Source: Pedococcus_A sp963730585 (GTDB lineage: Bacteria; Actinomycetota; Actinomycetes; Actinomycetales; Dermatophilaceae). Taken from it: a stretch of DNA of 64,000 nucleotides. The notes under the pieces are model-generated. The model was not told where the DNA came from and searched no databases. It worked only from the letters and a program-made list of their open reading frames with translations. The stretch spans positions 310,001 through 374,000 of the forward strand of contig CAVSSL010000010.1 of NCBI GenBank assembly GCA_963730585.1, written 5' to 3'. Positions 33,495 to 42,058 of this stretch are shown in pieces; position 1 is the first letter of the stretch, and each line of letters starts with the position of its first letter. The position numbers and the translations under genes are program-made.

Positions 33495-33544
33495 TTGCAA
33501 TTACGAGCGTGTGCAACTACTTTGCTGCATGCGCCGTTAGTTGC
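33495..33544. promoter_or_regulatory. Candidate MarR operator region between marR-like and MFS genes
   Basis: The unusually AT-rich spacer holds TTGCAA (33495-33500) and an inverted pair GCAACTA (33513-33519) / TAGTTGC (33538-33544). MarR proteins bind such short AT-edged inverted repeats. Confidence 0.45.
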
Positions 33545-33597
33545 GTACGCGCTCTATCTGCGCCGACATCATCGCACCTCCTCAGGAAAGGCTCCTC

Positions 33598-34815
33598 ATG
33601 CCCCTCGCGCTCCTGGCCCTCGCCGCCGGCGGCTTCGGGATCGGGCTCACCGAGTTCGTGATCGCCGGCCTGTTGCCGGACGTCGCCCGCGACTTCGCCG
33701 TCGACGAGGCCACCGCCGGCTGGCTGATCTCCGGCTACGCGCTCAGCGTCGCGGTCGGCGCCGTCGGGCTCACCGCGGCGGTCACCCGGTTCAACCGCAA
33801 GCACGTCCTCACCGCCCTCATGCTGCTGTTCATCGCGGGCAACCTCACCTCCGCCCTCGCCCCCACGTATGCCGTCATGATGACCGGCCGGGTGCTGGCC
33901 GCCCTGACCCACGGCGCGTTCTTCGGCATCGGCTCGGTCGTTGCGGCGGCCCTCGTCGCCCCGGAGCGCAGGGCTGGGGCCATCGCGACGATGTTCGCCG
34001 GGCTCACCACCGCCAACGTGCTCGGCGTGCCCTTCGGCACCCTGCTCGGGCAACAGCTCGGATGGCGGTCCACGTTCTGGGCCATCACCGTCGTCGGGGT
34101 GCTCGCGCTCGTCGGCATGGCGGTCCTGGTGCCCAGCCAGCCCGGGGAGGCCTCGGGCGGCGGCCTGCGCCGTGAGTTCTCCGCCTTCCGGGAGCCGCAG
34201 GTGTGGCTGTCCCTCGCGGTCACCGTCCTCGGCTTCGGCGGGATGTTCGGGGCCTTCACCTACATCGCCTACACGCTCACGGAGGTCTCGGGCTTCGCCG
34301 CGGCCACGGTGCCGTGGCTCCTGGTGCTCTTCGGGGTCGGGCTCTTCGCCGGCAACCACGTCGGCGGGAAGGCCGCCGACCGCTCGGTGCCCCGCACGCT
34401 GGCGATCGTGCTCGCGGCCCTGGCCGTCGTGATGGGGCTGTTCGCCCTCACGGCGTCGTCGCAGGTGGCGACGGTCGCCTGGCTGGTCCTCATGGGGGCC
34501 TTCGGGTTCGCGACCGTGCCGGGTCTGCAGATGCGGATCATGCGGTATGCCGGTCAGGCGCCGACGCTGGCGTCCGGCGCCAACATCGCCGCCTTCAACG
34601 TGGGCAACGCCGCGGGCGCGTGGCTCGGCGGCCTGGCCATCACCGCTGGCCTGGGCTACGCCTCGACCCTCTGGGTGGGGGCGGCACTCTCGCTCGCCGG
34701 GCTGGTCGTGCTGGCCGGCGCCGAGGTGCTCGCGCGGCGGCGTGCCCGGGTCGTTGGTGCGGCCGACGAGGTCGTGACGGTGCGGGACCGCGCGCCAGTG
34801 GGGGCCACTCGCTGA
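33598..34815 (+). CDS. MFS transporter of the DHA1/AraJ-like drug or sugar efflux group
   Basis: 405 residues, 12 membrane helices. Begins MPLALLALAAGGFGIGLTEFVIAGLLP (helix 1), with the DHA1 signature GLTEFV and TRFNRKHVL after helix 2-3 loop, and VGGKAADRSVPRTL (motif A of the second half). ATG at 33598 has AGGAAAGG upstream; an in-frame ATG at 33541 is not used. Under control of the divergent MarR protein (inference). Substrate unknown; relatives export arabinose, chloramphenicol or purine ribonucleosides. Confidence 0.9.
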   Translation: MPLALLALAAGGFGIGLTEFVIAGLLPDVARDFAVDEATAGWLISGYALSVAVGAVGLTAAVTRFNRKHVLTALMLLFIAGNLTSALAPTYAVMMTGRVLAALTHGAFFGIGSVVAAALVAPERRAGAIATMFAGLTTANVLGVPFGTLLGQQLGWRSTFWAITVVGVLALVGMAVLVPSQPGEASGGGLRREFSAFREPQVWLSLAVTVLGFGGMFGAFTYIAYTLTEVSGFAAATVPWLLVLFGVGLFAGNHVGGKAADRSVPRTLAIVLAALAVVMGLFALTASSQVATVAWLVLMGAFGFATVPGLQMRIMRYAGQAPTLASGANIAAFNVGNAAGAWLGGLAITAGLGYASTLWVGAALSLAGLVVLAGAEVLARRRARVVGAADEVVTVRDRAPVGATR

Positions 34816-34828
34816 CCGCCCGAAGGGA

Positions 34829-34859
34829 CGGCCCGGCCGGATCCAATCCGGTCGGGCCG
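34829..34859 (+). terminator. Terminator of the MFS gene
   Basis: CGGCCCGGCCGGAT (34829-34842) pairs with ATCCGGTCGGGCCG (34846-34859), one G-T wobble, loop CCA, followed by a short pyrimidine stretch. Confidence 0.75.
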
Positions 34860-34887
34860 ACTTCTACCCATCCGCTCGTCGAACCCT

Positions 34888-34893
34888 TATCTT
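34888..34893 (+). promoter_or_regulatory. -10 element of the ROK regulator (leaderless)
   Basis: TATCTT lies six bases before the GTG at 34900, so transcription should begin at or next to the start codon. No Shine-Dalgarno is present. Confidence 0.5.
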
Positions 34894-34899
34894 TAGGCC

Positions 34900-36084
34900 G
34901 TGAACTCAGGGCTGGCGCCGGGGTCGCAGGCGTCGCTGCGAGAGTCGAACCGCCTGCGGGTGCTCGATGCGCTGCGCCTGCAGGGGGCGATGACACAGGT
35001 GGAGATCGCAGGCCAGACCGGCCTCAGCGCCGCGACCGTCAGCAACATGGTCAGGGAGCTCGACGCAGCCGGTGCCGTGGAGCTCTCGCCGAGCATCCGC
35101 AACGGCCGGCGCGCGGTGCTCGTCTCCCTCGCCACGGGCAACACGCTGCTGGCCGGGATCGCGTTCGGCGACCGTGACGTGCGCGTGGCGGTCGGGACCG
35201 GGCCGCGCGACCTCCTGGGCAGCCAGCGCATGCCGCTGCCGGCCGACCACCCCGCCGACGAGGGAATGGAGCGGGCGGCCCGCCTGGTGCACGACCTGGT
35301 CGAGAAGGTCGGGAAGACGATGTCCGACGTCAAGGCGGTCTGCGTCGGCCTCCCGGCTCCGGTGGACAGCGTCTCGGGGCAGGTGGGGTCGGAGGGCATC
35401 CTGCCCGGCTGGCGCGGCGTGGCCGTCGCCAGCGAGATGGAGGGGCACCTCAAGGCCCCGGTCGTGCTCGACAACACGGCCAACCTCGCCGCCCTCGGCG
35501 AGCTGAAATGCGGTGCGCTGCAGGGGGTCCAGCACGGTGTCTACATCAAGATGTCCTACGGCGTCGGCGCCGGCCTGATCCTGGGGGGCGAGCTGTTCCG
35601 CGGAAGCGCGGGCACGGCGGGGGAGATCGGCCACCTCACCATCGACGAGAACGGCCCGGTGTGCCGGTGCGGCAACCGCGGCTGCCTCGAGACGTTCATC
35701 GGCTCCCGGGCCCTGCTCGACGCCCTCGCGCCGACCCACGGCAGCCTCAGCCTGCGGGAGGTCGTGGCACGCGCCCTCGAGGGCGACCCCGGCTGCCGGC
35801 GTGTGCTGGGCGACGCGGGACGCCACCTCGGCGTGGCGGTGGCCGGTCTGGTGAACCTCATGAACCCCGAGGTCATCGTGCTCGGGGGTCTCCTCTCACG
35901 GGTGGGTGACGTCATCAACGGTCCGATGCTGGCCTCCCTCGAGCGTTGCGCGATCCCCAGTGCGGCGGCCTCGGTGAGCCTGCGCGAGGCGCAGCTCGAC
36001 ACGGACGCCGACGTGGTGGGGGCGCTCGCCGTCGCCGATGAGCGGCACGCGGCCGCGGAGGGTCTCATTGCTGCCGCCGTGTAG
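34900..36084 (+). CDS. ROK-family (XylR/NagC-type) transcriptional regulator
   Basis: 394 residues. N-terminal winged helix (LDALRLQGAMTQVEIAGQTGLSAATVSNMVREL) followed by a ROK sugar-kinase-like domain with the zinc motif CRCGNRGCLE (about 252-261) and GEIGH loop. It precedes a xylose-type ABC importer on the same strand. No ATP-binding phosphate-1 motif of active kinases is obvious at the ROK N-lobe start (AGIAFGDRDV), so it is a regulator, not a glucokinase. GTG start is probably leaderless. Confidence 0.88.
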   Translation: MNSGLAPGSQASLRESNRLRVLDALRLQGAMTQVEIAGQTGLSAATVSNMVRELDAAGAVELSPSIRNGRRAVLVSLATGNTLLAGIAFGDRDVRVAVGTGPRDLLGSQRMPLPADHPADEGMERAARLVHDLVEKVGKTMSDVKAVCVGLPAPVDSVSGQVGSEGILPGWRGVAVASEMEGHLKAPVVLDNTANLAALGELKCGALQGVQHGVYIKMSYGVGAGLILGGELFRGSAGTAGEIGHLTIDENGPVCRCGNRGCLETFIGSRALLDALAPTHGSLSLREVVARALEGDPGCRRVLGDAGRHLGVAVAGLVNLMNPEVIVLGGLLSRVGDVINGPMLASLERCAIPSAAASVSLREAQLDTDADVVGALAVADERHAAAEGLIAAAV

Positions 36085-36128
36085 GGCCTCATGTCCGGAG
36101 CGACCGGGACACGCCGGGTACGTCCCGA

Positions 36129-36164
36129 TTGTGTCAACTTCTTGAATTCAACTCTTGACGACAA
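36129..36164 (+). promoter_or_regulatory. Candidate ROK operator and promoter of the xylose-type ABC operon
   Basis: A central palindrome TTGAATTCAA (36142-36151) is framed by near-inverted TTGTGTCAA (36129-36137) and TTGACGACAA (36155-36164); the latter also supplies a good -35 hexamer TTGACG. The spacer is strikingly AT-rich for this sequence. Confidence 0.5.
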
Positions 36165-36237
36165 CAGTTCACCGGCGTCACACTCAGCAAAGCCGCACCA
36201 ACGGGGTTGCCGGCGAAGACACTGAGGGAGCTCAGCC

Positions 36238-37326
36238 ATGAACACTCGATTCACCCGTCTCGCCGGCGCAGCCCTCGTGGCCGGCCTGGGGATGGCCAGC
36301 CTCGCGGCCTGTGGGGACGACGGCGGCTCGGACACGGGCGACACGGGCGGCGGCAGCGGCGGGGGCGGCAAGAAGATCGCGCTCCTCCTGCCCGAGTCCA
36401 AGACGGCCCGTTACGAGGCGCGCGACCGGCCGTTGTTCACCGCGGCGATCAAGGCCGCCTGCGGCGACTGCACGATCATCTACAGCAACGCCGACCAGGA
36501 CGCCGCCAAGCAGCAGCAGCAGGCCGAGGCAGCCCTCACCCAGGGCGCCAACGTCCTCGTCCTCGACCCGGTCGACGGCAAGGCCGCCGCGGCGGTCGTC
36601 AACAACGCCAAGGGCCAGGGTGTGCCGGTCGTGGCCTACGACCGCTTCATCGAGGGCGCCGACTACTACGTCTCGTTCGACAACGAGACGGTCGGCAAGC
36701 TGCAGGGCCAGACGCTCGTCGACCTGCTCAAGAAGGGCGGCAAGACGTCGGGCAACCTCGTCATGATCAACGGCTCGCCCACCGACCCGAACGCCGCCGA
36801 CTTCAAGAAGGGCGCCCACAGCGTCCTCGACGGCAGCGGCTACAAGATCGTGGCCGAGTACGACACCCCGGACTGGAGCCCGGACAAGGCCCAGCAGTGG
36901 ATGGAGAGCCAGATCACCGCGGTCAAGTCCGGCCTCGTGGGCGTCTACGCCGCCAACGACGGCACCGCCGGCGGCGCGATCACCGCGCTCAAGGGTGGCG
37001 GCGTGACCCCGCTGCCCCCGGTCACCGGCCAGGACGCCGAGCTCGCGGCCATCCAGCGGATCATCGCGGGCGACCAGTCGATGACGATCTACAAGCCGAT
37101 CAACCCGGAGGCCGAGGCTGCGGCAAAGGCTGCCCTCGCTCTGGCCAACAAGCAGAAGCCCGAGTCGACCCAGGACGTCAAGGGCGTGCCCTCCACGATC
37201 CTCGACCCGGTGGCCGTGCTGAAGGAGAACGTGAAGGACACCGTCGTCAAGGACGGCGTCTTCAAGGTCGAAGAGATCTGCTCAGGCTCTTTCGCGCAGG
37301 CGTGCACCGCTGCAGGCTTGAGCTGA
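36238..37326 (+). CDS. Sugar ABC transporter substrate-binding lipoprotein (XylF/RbsB type)
   Basis: 362 residues. Signal peptide with lipobox LAAC (Cys about 25), a Gly/Asp/Ser-rich spacer, then a Peripla_BP_4 domain: KIALLLPESKTARYEARD, VLVLDPVDGKAAAAVVNNA, VPVVAYDRFI, and YAANDGTAGGAITALKGGG near the effector cleft. CGDCTI and a C-terminal CSGSFAQAC could form disulfides. Fits D-xylose-type binding proteins; given downstream polyol dehydrogenases the ligand may instead be a pentitol or hexitol. Confidence 0.9.
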   Translation: MNTRFTRLAGAALVAGLGMASLAACGDDGGSDTGDTGGGSGGGGKKIALLLPESKTARYEARDRPLFTAAIKAACGDCTIIYSNADQDAAKQQQQAEAALTQGANVLVLDPVDGKAAAAVVNNAKGQGVPVVAYDRFIEGADYYVSFDNETVGKLQGQTLVDLLKKGGKTSGNLVMINGSPTDPNAADFKKGAHSVLDGSGYKIVAEYDTPDWSPDKAQQWMESQITAVKSGLVGVYAANDGTAGGAITALKGGGVTPLPPVTGQDAELAAIQRIIAGDQSMTIYKPINPEAEAAAKAALALANKQKPESTQDVKGVPSTILDPVAVLKENVKDTVVKDGVFKVEEICSGSFAQACTAAGLS

Positions 37327-37408
37327 CCCCGCACGTTCGCGGGCGGGTGGGTGACCCACCCGCCCGCGGGCGCACCCGGCATACCGCTGCGAACACCAAA
37401 GGACAGAG

Positions 37409-38209
37409 ATGACCGCCACCACCGCACCTCCGACCACAGCCGTGCTGTCGCTGCAAGGTGTCTCGAAGCGCTTCGGCGCGGTGCAGGCCCTGAAGGACAT
37501 CGACTTCGACGTCAACTCCGGGGAGGTGGTGGCGCTGGTCGGTGACAACGGCGCCGGCAAGTCCACCCTCGTCAAGACGATCGCCGGGGTCTACACCCCC
37601 GACGAGGGCACGATGACCTTCGACGGCCAGTCGACCTCGGTCTCCACGCCCGCCGAGGCGCAGAAGCTCGGCATCGCCACCGTCTTCCAGGACCTTGCCC
37701 TCTGCGACAACCTCGACGTCGTGGCCAACCTCTACCTCGGCCGCGAGCTCTACCGCGGGCGCGCCCTCGACGAGGTGAAGATGGAGCAGGAGTCCTGGCG
37801 GCTGCTGCGCCAGCTGAGCGCCAAGATCCCCTCGGTGCGCATCCCGGTGGCCAGCCTCTCGGGTGGCCAGCGCCAGACGGTGGCGATCGCCCGCTCGCTG
37901 CTCGGCGACCCGAAGGTCGTCATGCTCGACGAGCCGACCGCGGCTCTCGGCGTCGCCCAGACTGCCGAGGTGCTCAACCTCGTGGAGCGGCTGCGCGAGA
38001 ACGGCCACGGCGTGATCCTCATCAGCCACAACATGTCCGACGTGATGGCCGTCGCCGACCGGGTGACCGTGCTGCGGCTCGGGCGCAACAACGGCACGTT
38101 CAACGTGAATGAGACCAGCAGCCAGGAGATCATCGCCGCCATCACCGGCGCGACGACCAACGCCGTCTCCGAGCGGGCCGCCCGCCGGGTCCAGAAGGAA
38201 GAGCAGTGA
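37409..38209 (+). CDS. ABC transporter ATP-binding protein, single-domain XylG/FrcA type
   Basis: 266 residues. Walker A GDNGAGKST (about 47-55), signature LSGGQRQ, Walker B VVMLDEPTA, and the GVAQTAEV D-loop region typical of the sugar-import (CUT2) group. Most CUT2 ATPases are tandem domains of about 500 residues; this has only one, like FrcA, so it must homodimerise. Stop and next start overlap (GTGATGA). Confidence 0.92.
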   Translation: MTATTAPPTTAVLSLQGVSKRFGAVQALKDIDFDVNSGEVVALVGDNGAGKSTLVKTIAGVYTPDEGTMTFDGQSTSVSTPAEAQKLGIATVFQDLALCDNLDVVANLYLGRELYRGRALDEVKMEQESWRLLRQLSAKIPSVRIPVASLSGGQRQTVAIARSLLGDPKVVMLDEPTAALGVAQTAEVLNLVERLRENGHGVILISHNMSDVMAVADRVTVLRLGRNNGTFNVNETSSQEIIAAITGATTNAVSERAARRVQKEEQ

Positions 38210-39483
38210 TGAGCACCGCCACTCCCACCCCCAACCTCCCGCCCGACACGACCGCGGCGCTGCCCGCCGACCTCCAGGACGAGCGGCTCATCGCCTCGCA
38301 GGGCGTCAGCGGCTGGTTCAAGGTGTTCACCAACCGGCTCAAGAGCGGTGACCTCGGCTCCCTCCCGGTGGTCATCGGCCTCATCATCATCTGGGGCGTC
38401 TTCCAGGCCCTCAACGACTCGTTCCTCTCCAGCCGGAACCTGGTCAACCTGACCCTGCAGTGCGCGGCCGTGGGCACGATCGCCATCGGTATCGTGCTGG
38501 TCCTCCTCCTCGGGGAGATCGACCTGTCGGTCGGGTCGGTCAGCGGCCTGGCCGCCGCGATCCTCGCCGTGGGCATGGTCAACCAGGGCTGGCCGTCGGC
38601 CGTCGCGATCATCGCGGCCCTGGTCGCCGGCGTCGTGATCGGCCTGGCCTACGGAGCGCTGTTCACGAGGTTCGGCGTGCCGAGCTTCGTGATCACGCTC
38701 GCCGGACTGCTCGGCATCCTCGGCCTCCAGCTGTACGTGCTCGGCAAGGAGGGGACGATCAACATCCCCTTCGAGTCGGGGATCGTGAAGTTCGCCCAGC
38801 AGACCTTCCTGCCGACCGTCGCCTCCTACGTGCTGGTGCTCCTCGCTGTCGCGCTCTACGCCGGCGCCAAGCTGCGGAACAACGCCCAGCGCTCGGCGGC
38901 GGGCCTGTCGACCACGCCGGCGATGATGATCGGCCTGCGGGCGCTCCTGCTCGCGGTGGTGCTGCTCGTGCCCACCTACGTGCTCAACCGCGACCGCGGC
39001 GTCTCGGTGATGTTCCTGCTCTTCGTGTTCCTCGTGGTGGTCATGGACTTCGCGATCCGCCGCACCCGCTGGGGTCGCTCGGTCATGGCAGTGGGCGGCA
39101 ACGTGGAGGCTGCGCGGCGCGCCGGCATCAACGTCAAGGGCATCTACCTCTCGGTGTTCGCGCTGTGCTCCACCTTCGCCGCCCTCGGTGGCCTGCTCGC
39201 GGCCGGCCGGCTCGCCGCAGCCAACCAGAGCAGCGGCGGTGGCGACACCAACCTCAACGCGATCGCCGCGGCGGTCATCGGCGGCACCAGCCTCTTCGGT
39301 GGCCGCGGCTCGGCCTACTCGGCACTGCTCGGCATCATCGTCATCCAGTCGATCTCGAGTGGCCTGAGCCTGCTCAACCTCGACAGCTCGATCCGCTACA
39401 TGGTCACCGGTGCCGTGCTCCTGCTCGCCGTCACCGTCGACTCCCTGAGCCGTCGCAGCCGCGCCGCCCACGGTCGCGCCTGA
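38206..39483 (+). CDS. CUT2-type sugar ABC permease (XylH-like)
   Basis: 425 residues with eight to ten membrane helices, BPD_transp_2 family: LLLGEIDLSVGSVSGLAA, GVPSFVITLAGLLGILG, a GGNVEAARRAGINVK cytoplasmic loop and LNAIAAAVIGGTSLFGGRGS near the C-terminus, all hallmark CUT2 motifs. Start is either GTG 38206 or ATG 38209, overlapping the ATPase stop. Third gene of the importer; the next gene is convergent xylulokinase, beyond a strong terminator. Confidence 0.92.
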   Translation: MMSTATPTPNLPPDTTAALPADLQDERLIASQGVSGWFKVFTNRLKSGDLGSLPVVIGLIIIWGVFQALNDSFLSSRNLVNLTLQCAAVGTIAIGIVLVLLLGEIDLSVGSVSGLAAAILAVGMVNQGWPSAVAIIAALVAGVVIGLAYGALFTRFGVPSFVITLAGLLGILGLQLYVLGKEGTINIPFESGIVKFAQQTFLPTVASYVLVLLAVALYAGAKLRNNAQRSAAGLSTTPAMMIGLRALLLAVVLLVPTYVLNRDRGVSVMFLLFVFLVVVMDFAIRRTRWGRSVMAVGGNVEAARRAGINVKGIYLSVFALCSTFAALGGLLAAGRLAAANQSSGGGDTNLNAIAAAVIGGTSLFGGRGSAYSALLGIIVIQSISSGLSLLNLDSSIRYMVTGAVLLLAVTVDSLSRRSRAAHGRA

Positions 39484-39500
39484 GCCCCAACCTCTCTCCC

Positions 39501-39548
39501 GGTTCGGGGTGTTGCCGAGCGCTATGGCGCTCGGCAACACCCCGAACC
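39501..39548. terminator. Perfect 22-bp-stem terminator, member of a dispersed repeat
   Basis: Left arm 39501-39522 (starts GGTTCGGGGTGTTGCC) and right arm 39527-39548 are exact complements with loop TATG, between the convergent permease and xylulokinase genes. Its arms closely resemble those at 52588-52639 (18 of 22 bases). Confidence 0.85.
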
Positions 39549-39562
39549 AGTAGAGGTGGCGG

Positions 39563-40972
39563 TCAGCGGCCGTGCACGGTCCGCAGCAGCGCGGCATACC
39601 GGCTGGTGACCTGCGAGCCCTCCGGCCCCGGGTGGGGGTCGAGCTCGGACTCGGTCCCGACGCGCCAGTCGGGCGGGGTGGGGCCGCCCCGCAGCGCCCA
39701 GGCCGCCTGTCGGGCCGCGCCCACCGCGACGTACTCGCCGGGGCTCGGCACCACGACGGGGACGCCGAAGAGCATGGGGGCGATGGCGCGCACCGCGGCC
39801 GAGGCCGAGGCGCCGCCGATCAGGAGCACCCGCTCCGCCCGGACCCCGAGGCGGGTGAGGGATCCCACCCCCGAGACGAGGTTGCACAGCATGCCCTCCA
39901 CCGCCGCCCGGGCGAGGTTCTCCGGCGTCGCGTTGGCGCGGGTGAGCCCACCGAGGGTGCCGGTGGCATCGGGCAGGTTCGGGGTGCGCTCACCGTCGAG
40001 GTAGGGCAGCAGCGTCAACCCGCCCGCTCCCGGCTCCGCCGCCAGCGCGAGGGCGTCGAGACCGGCGAGGTCGGTGCCGAGCATCCGGGCCGCGGCCGTG
40101 AGCACGCGGGCGGCGTTGAGGGTGCACATGAGCGGCAGGTGGTCGCCGGTCGCGCTGGCGAAGCTCGCGACGTCACCGCCGATGTCGAAGACGGGTTTGG
40201 AGTGCTCGCCGAAGACGGCCCCGCTCGTGCCCAGTGACACGACGACGTCACCGGGCAGGATGCCCAGCCCGAGCGCGGCCGCCATGTTGTCGCCCGTGCC
40301 CGGGGCGACGAGCATGCCCGCGTCGGTCTCACCGACGACCTCGGACGGGCCGGCCACCCGGGGAGTGGCCACGGCACGGCCGAACGCCCGCTCGAGCAGG
40401 TCTGGTCGGTACTCGCCGGTGACCGGCGACCAGTAGCCGGTGCCCGAGGCGTCGCCGCGGTCGGTGGTCCACTCACGGAAGTCGTTGCCCTGCTTGAGGA
40501 TCTGACCGGTCAGCCAGTCGTGGGGGAGCACCACGTCGTGCACCCGTGCCGCGTTGGCCGGCTCGTGCTCCGCCAGCCAGCGCAGCTTCGTCACCGTGAA
40601 GCTGGCCACCGGCACCAGGCCGACCGCCTCCACCCACGCCTCCGGGCCGCCCAGCTCGGCCACGAGCTCGCTGGCCGCGCCTGCCGAGCGGGTGTCGTTC
40701 CAGAGCAGGGCGTCGCGCACGACCGCCCCCCGGTCGTCGAGGGCGCACATGCCGTGCTGCTGCCCACCGACGGCGATCGCGGCGACACCGTCGAGCAGCC
40801 CGTCGGCGGTCGCGGACCGGTAGGCGTCCCACCAGCGGTCGGGATGGGTCTCCGTGCCCTCGGGGTGAGGCGCCCGGCCGGTGCGCAGCACCTCGCCGGT
40901 GTCGGCGTCGCACACCACGACCTTGGTCGACTGGGTGGAGGAGTCCACCCCGGCCACCAGCGTCCTGCTCAC
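39563..40972 (-). CDS. xylB: Xylulokinase-type FGGY carbohydrate kinase
   Basis: 469 residues. FGGY kinase motifs: AGVDSSTQSTKVVV (N-terminal phosphate loop), GQQHGMCALD, LPHDWLTGQI, GDNMAAALGLGILPGDVVVSLGTSG and C-terminal VLLIGGASASAAVRAIAP. It phosphorylates D-xylulose to xylulose-5-phosphate in family precedent. GTG at 40972 has GGGAGCG upstream; earlier in-frame starts to 41065 are not needed. Downstream of two polyol dehydrogenases on the same strand, which could supply xylulose from arabinitol or xylitol. Confidence 0.9.
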   Translation of the reverse strand: MSRTLVAGVDSSTQSTKVVVCDADTGEVLRTGRAPHPEGTETHPDRWWDAYRSATADGLLDGVAAIAVGGQQHGMCALDDRGAVVRDALLWNDTRSAGAASELVAELGGPEAWVEAVGLVPVASFTVTKLRWLAEHEPANAARVHDVVLPHDWLTGQILKQGNDFREWTTDRGDASGTGYWSPVTGEYRPDLLERAFGRAVATPRVAGPSEVVGETDAGMLVAPGTGDNMAAALGLGILPGDVVVSLGTSGAVFGEHSKPVFDIGGDVASFASATGDHLPLMCTLNAARVLTAAARMLGTDLAGLDALALAAEPGAGGLTLLPYLDGERTPNLPDATGTLGGLTRANATPENLARAAVEGMLCNLVSGVGSLTRLGVRAERVLLIGGASASAAVRAIAPMLFGVPVVVPSPGEYVAVGAARQAAWALRGGPTPPDWRVGTESELDPHPGPEGSQVTSRYAALLRTVHGR

Positions 40973-41024
40973 CTCGTCGCTCCCGTCATCCTCGCCCGTG
41001 GCCTCGGCCGTGCCCTCATCGTGC

Positions 41025-42048
41025 TCACGTCTGGGGCAGGACCACGGCCTTGAGGGCGTGGGCATCGTCGCGTGCCGCAGTCAGGGCCCGCTCGGTGTCG
41101 ACCAGGCCGAAGCGTGCGGTGACCAGGGCGTCGAGGTCCACCTGACCCGTCGCGACCAGGGCGATGGCCGTCGGCCACGTGTTGGCGTAGCGAAAGGTGC
41201 CGGTGACGGTGAGCTCGCGCTCCTGCAGCACCGACAGCGGCAGGGTGAGCTCGTCGCCGCCCATGCCCACGAGCACCGCGGTGCCGGCAGGAGCCAGGGC
41301 ACGGATGCCGTCGACGGTGGCGCCCGGGTGCCCAGAGCACTCGAGGAGCACCTCGGGACCCGGCCGACCGGCATACGCCTGCTCCAGGGAGGTCTCCGCG
41401 GTGTTGACGGCGCGGCTCGCGCCCAGCGCTGTGGCCGCGGAGAGCCGGTGGGGGTTGACGTCGGCGACGACGACCTCCGCCGCGCCGCTCGCCCGCGCGA
41501 CCTGGGCGGCGACGATGCCGATCGGACCGGCGCCGGTGACGAGCACGCGCGACCCAGGGCCCACGCCCCCCTTCCGGCAGGCCCAGATGCCGACCGAGAG
41601 CGGCTCGAGGAGGGCGGCGGACTCGTCGGAGACAGTGTCGGGCACCGGGTGGGCGAAGGCCTCGTCGATGACGGCCAGCTCGGCGAGCGACCCGTCGACG
41701 GGTGGGGTGGCGTAGAAGACCATCTCCGGGCAGAGGTTGTAGCGGCCGGCCAGGCACTCGGGGCAGCGACGGCAGGGCACGCCGGGCTCGATCGACACCC
41801 GCTGCCCGACGCGGGCCGGGTCGACCTCGGACGCCGACGGCCTCGATGACACCGGCCGACTCGTGCCCCAGCACCAGCGGCGCCTCCACGACGAAGCGGC
41901 CGATCCGGCCGTGGTCGTAGTAGTGGGTGTCGGACCCGCAGACCCCCACGGCGCGGACCCGCACGAGCACCTCGTGCGGTCCGGGCTCGGGCGCGGGCCG
42001 TTCGACGACCTCGACCTCTCCGGGTCGGTTCAGCACCGCGACGCGCAT
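41025..42048 (-). pseudogene. Zinc-dependent sorbitol/xylitol-type dehydrogenase, frameshifted near 41834
   Basis: Medium-chain dehydrogenase in two frames. Residues 1-72 (MRVAVLNRPGEVEVVERPAP..., VGVCGSDTHYYDHGRIG, LVLGHESAGVIEAVG) run from 42048; the rest (SEVDPARVGQRVSIEPG, CRRCPECLAGRYNLC, NAD site LVTGAGPIGIVAAQ, ending VVLPQT) continues in another frame to 41025. One extra G near 41834 (GGCGTCC) explains the break; the joined protein would be a normal 340 residues. Four structural-zinc Cys and the catalytic-zinc Cys/His/Glu are all present. Family oxidises polyols such as sorbitol or xylitol to ketoses. Confidence 0.8.
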
Positions 42049-42058
42049 CAGCTCTCCT

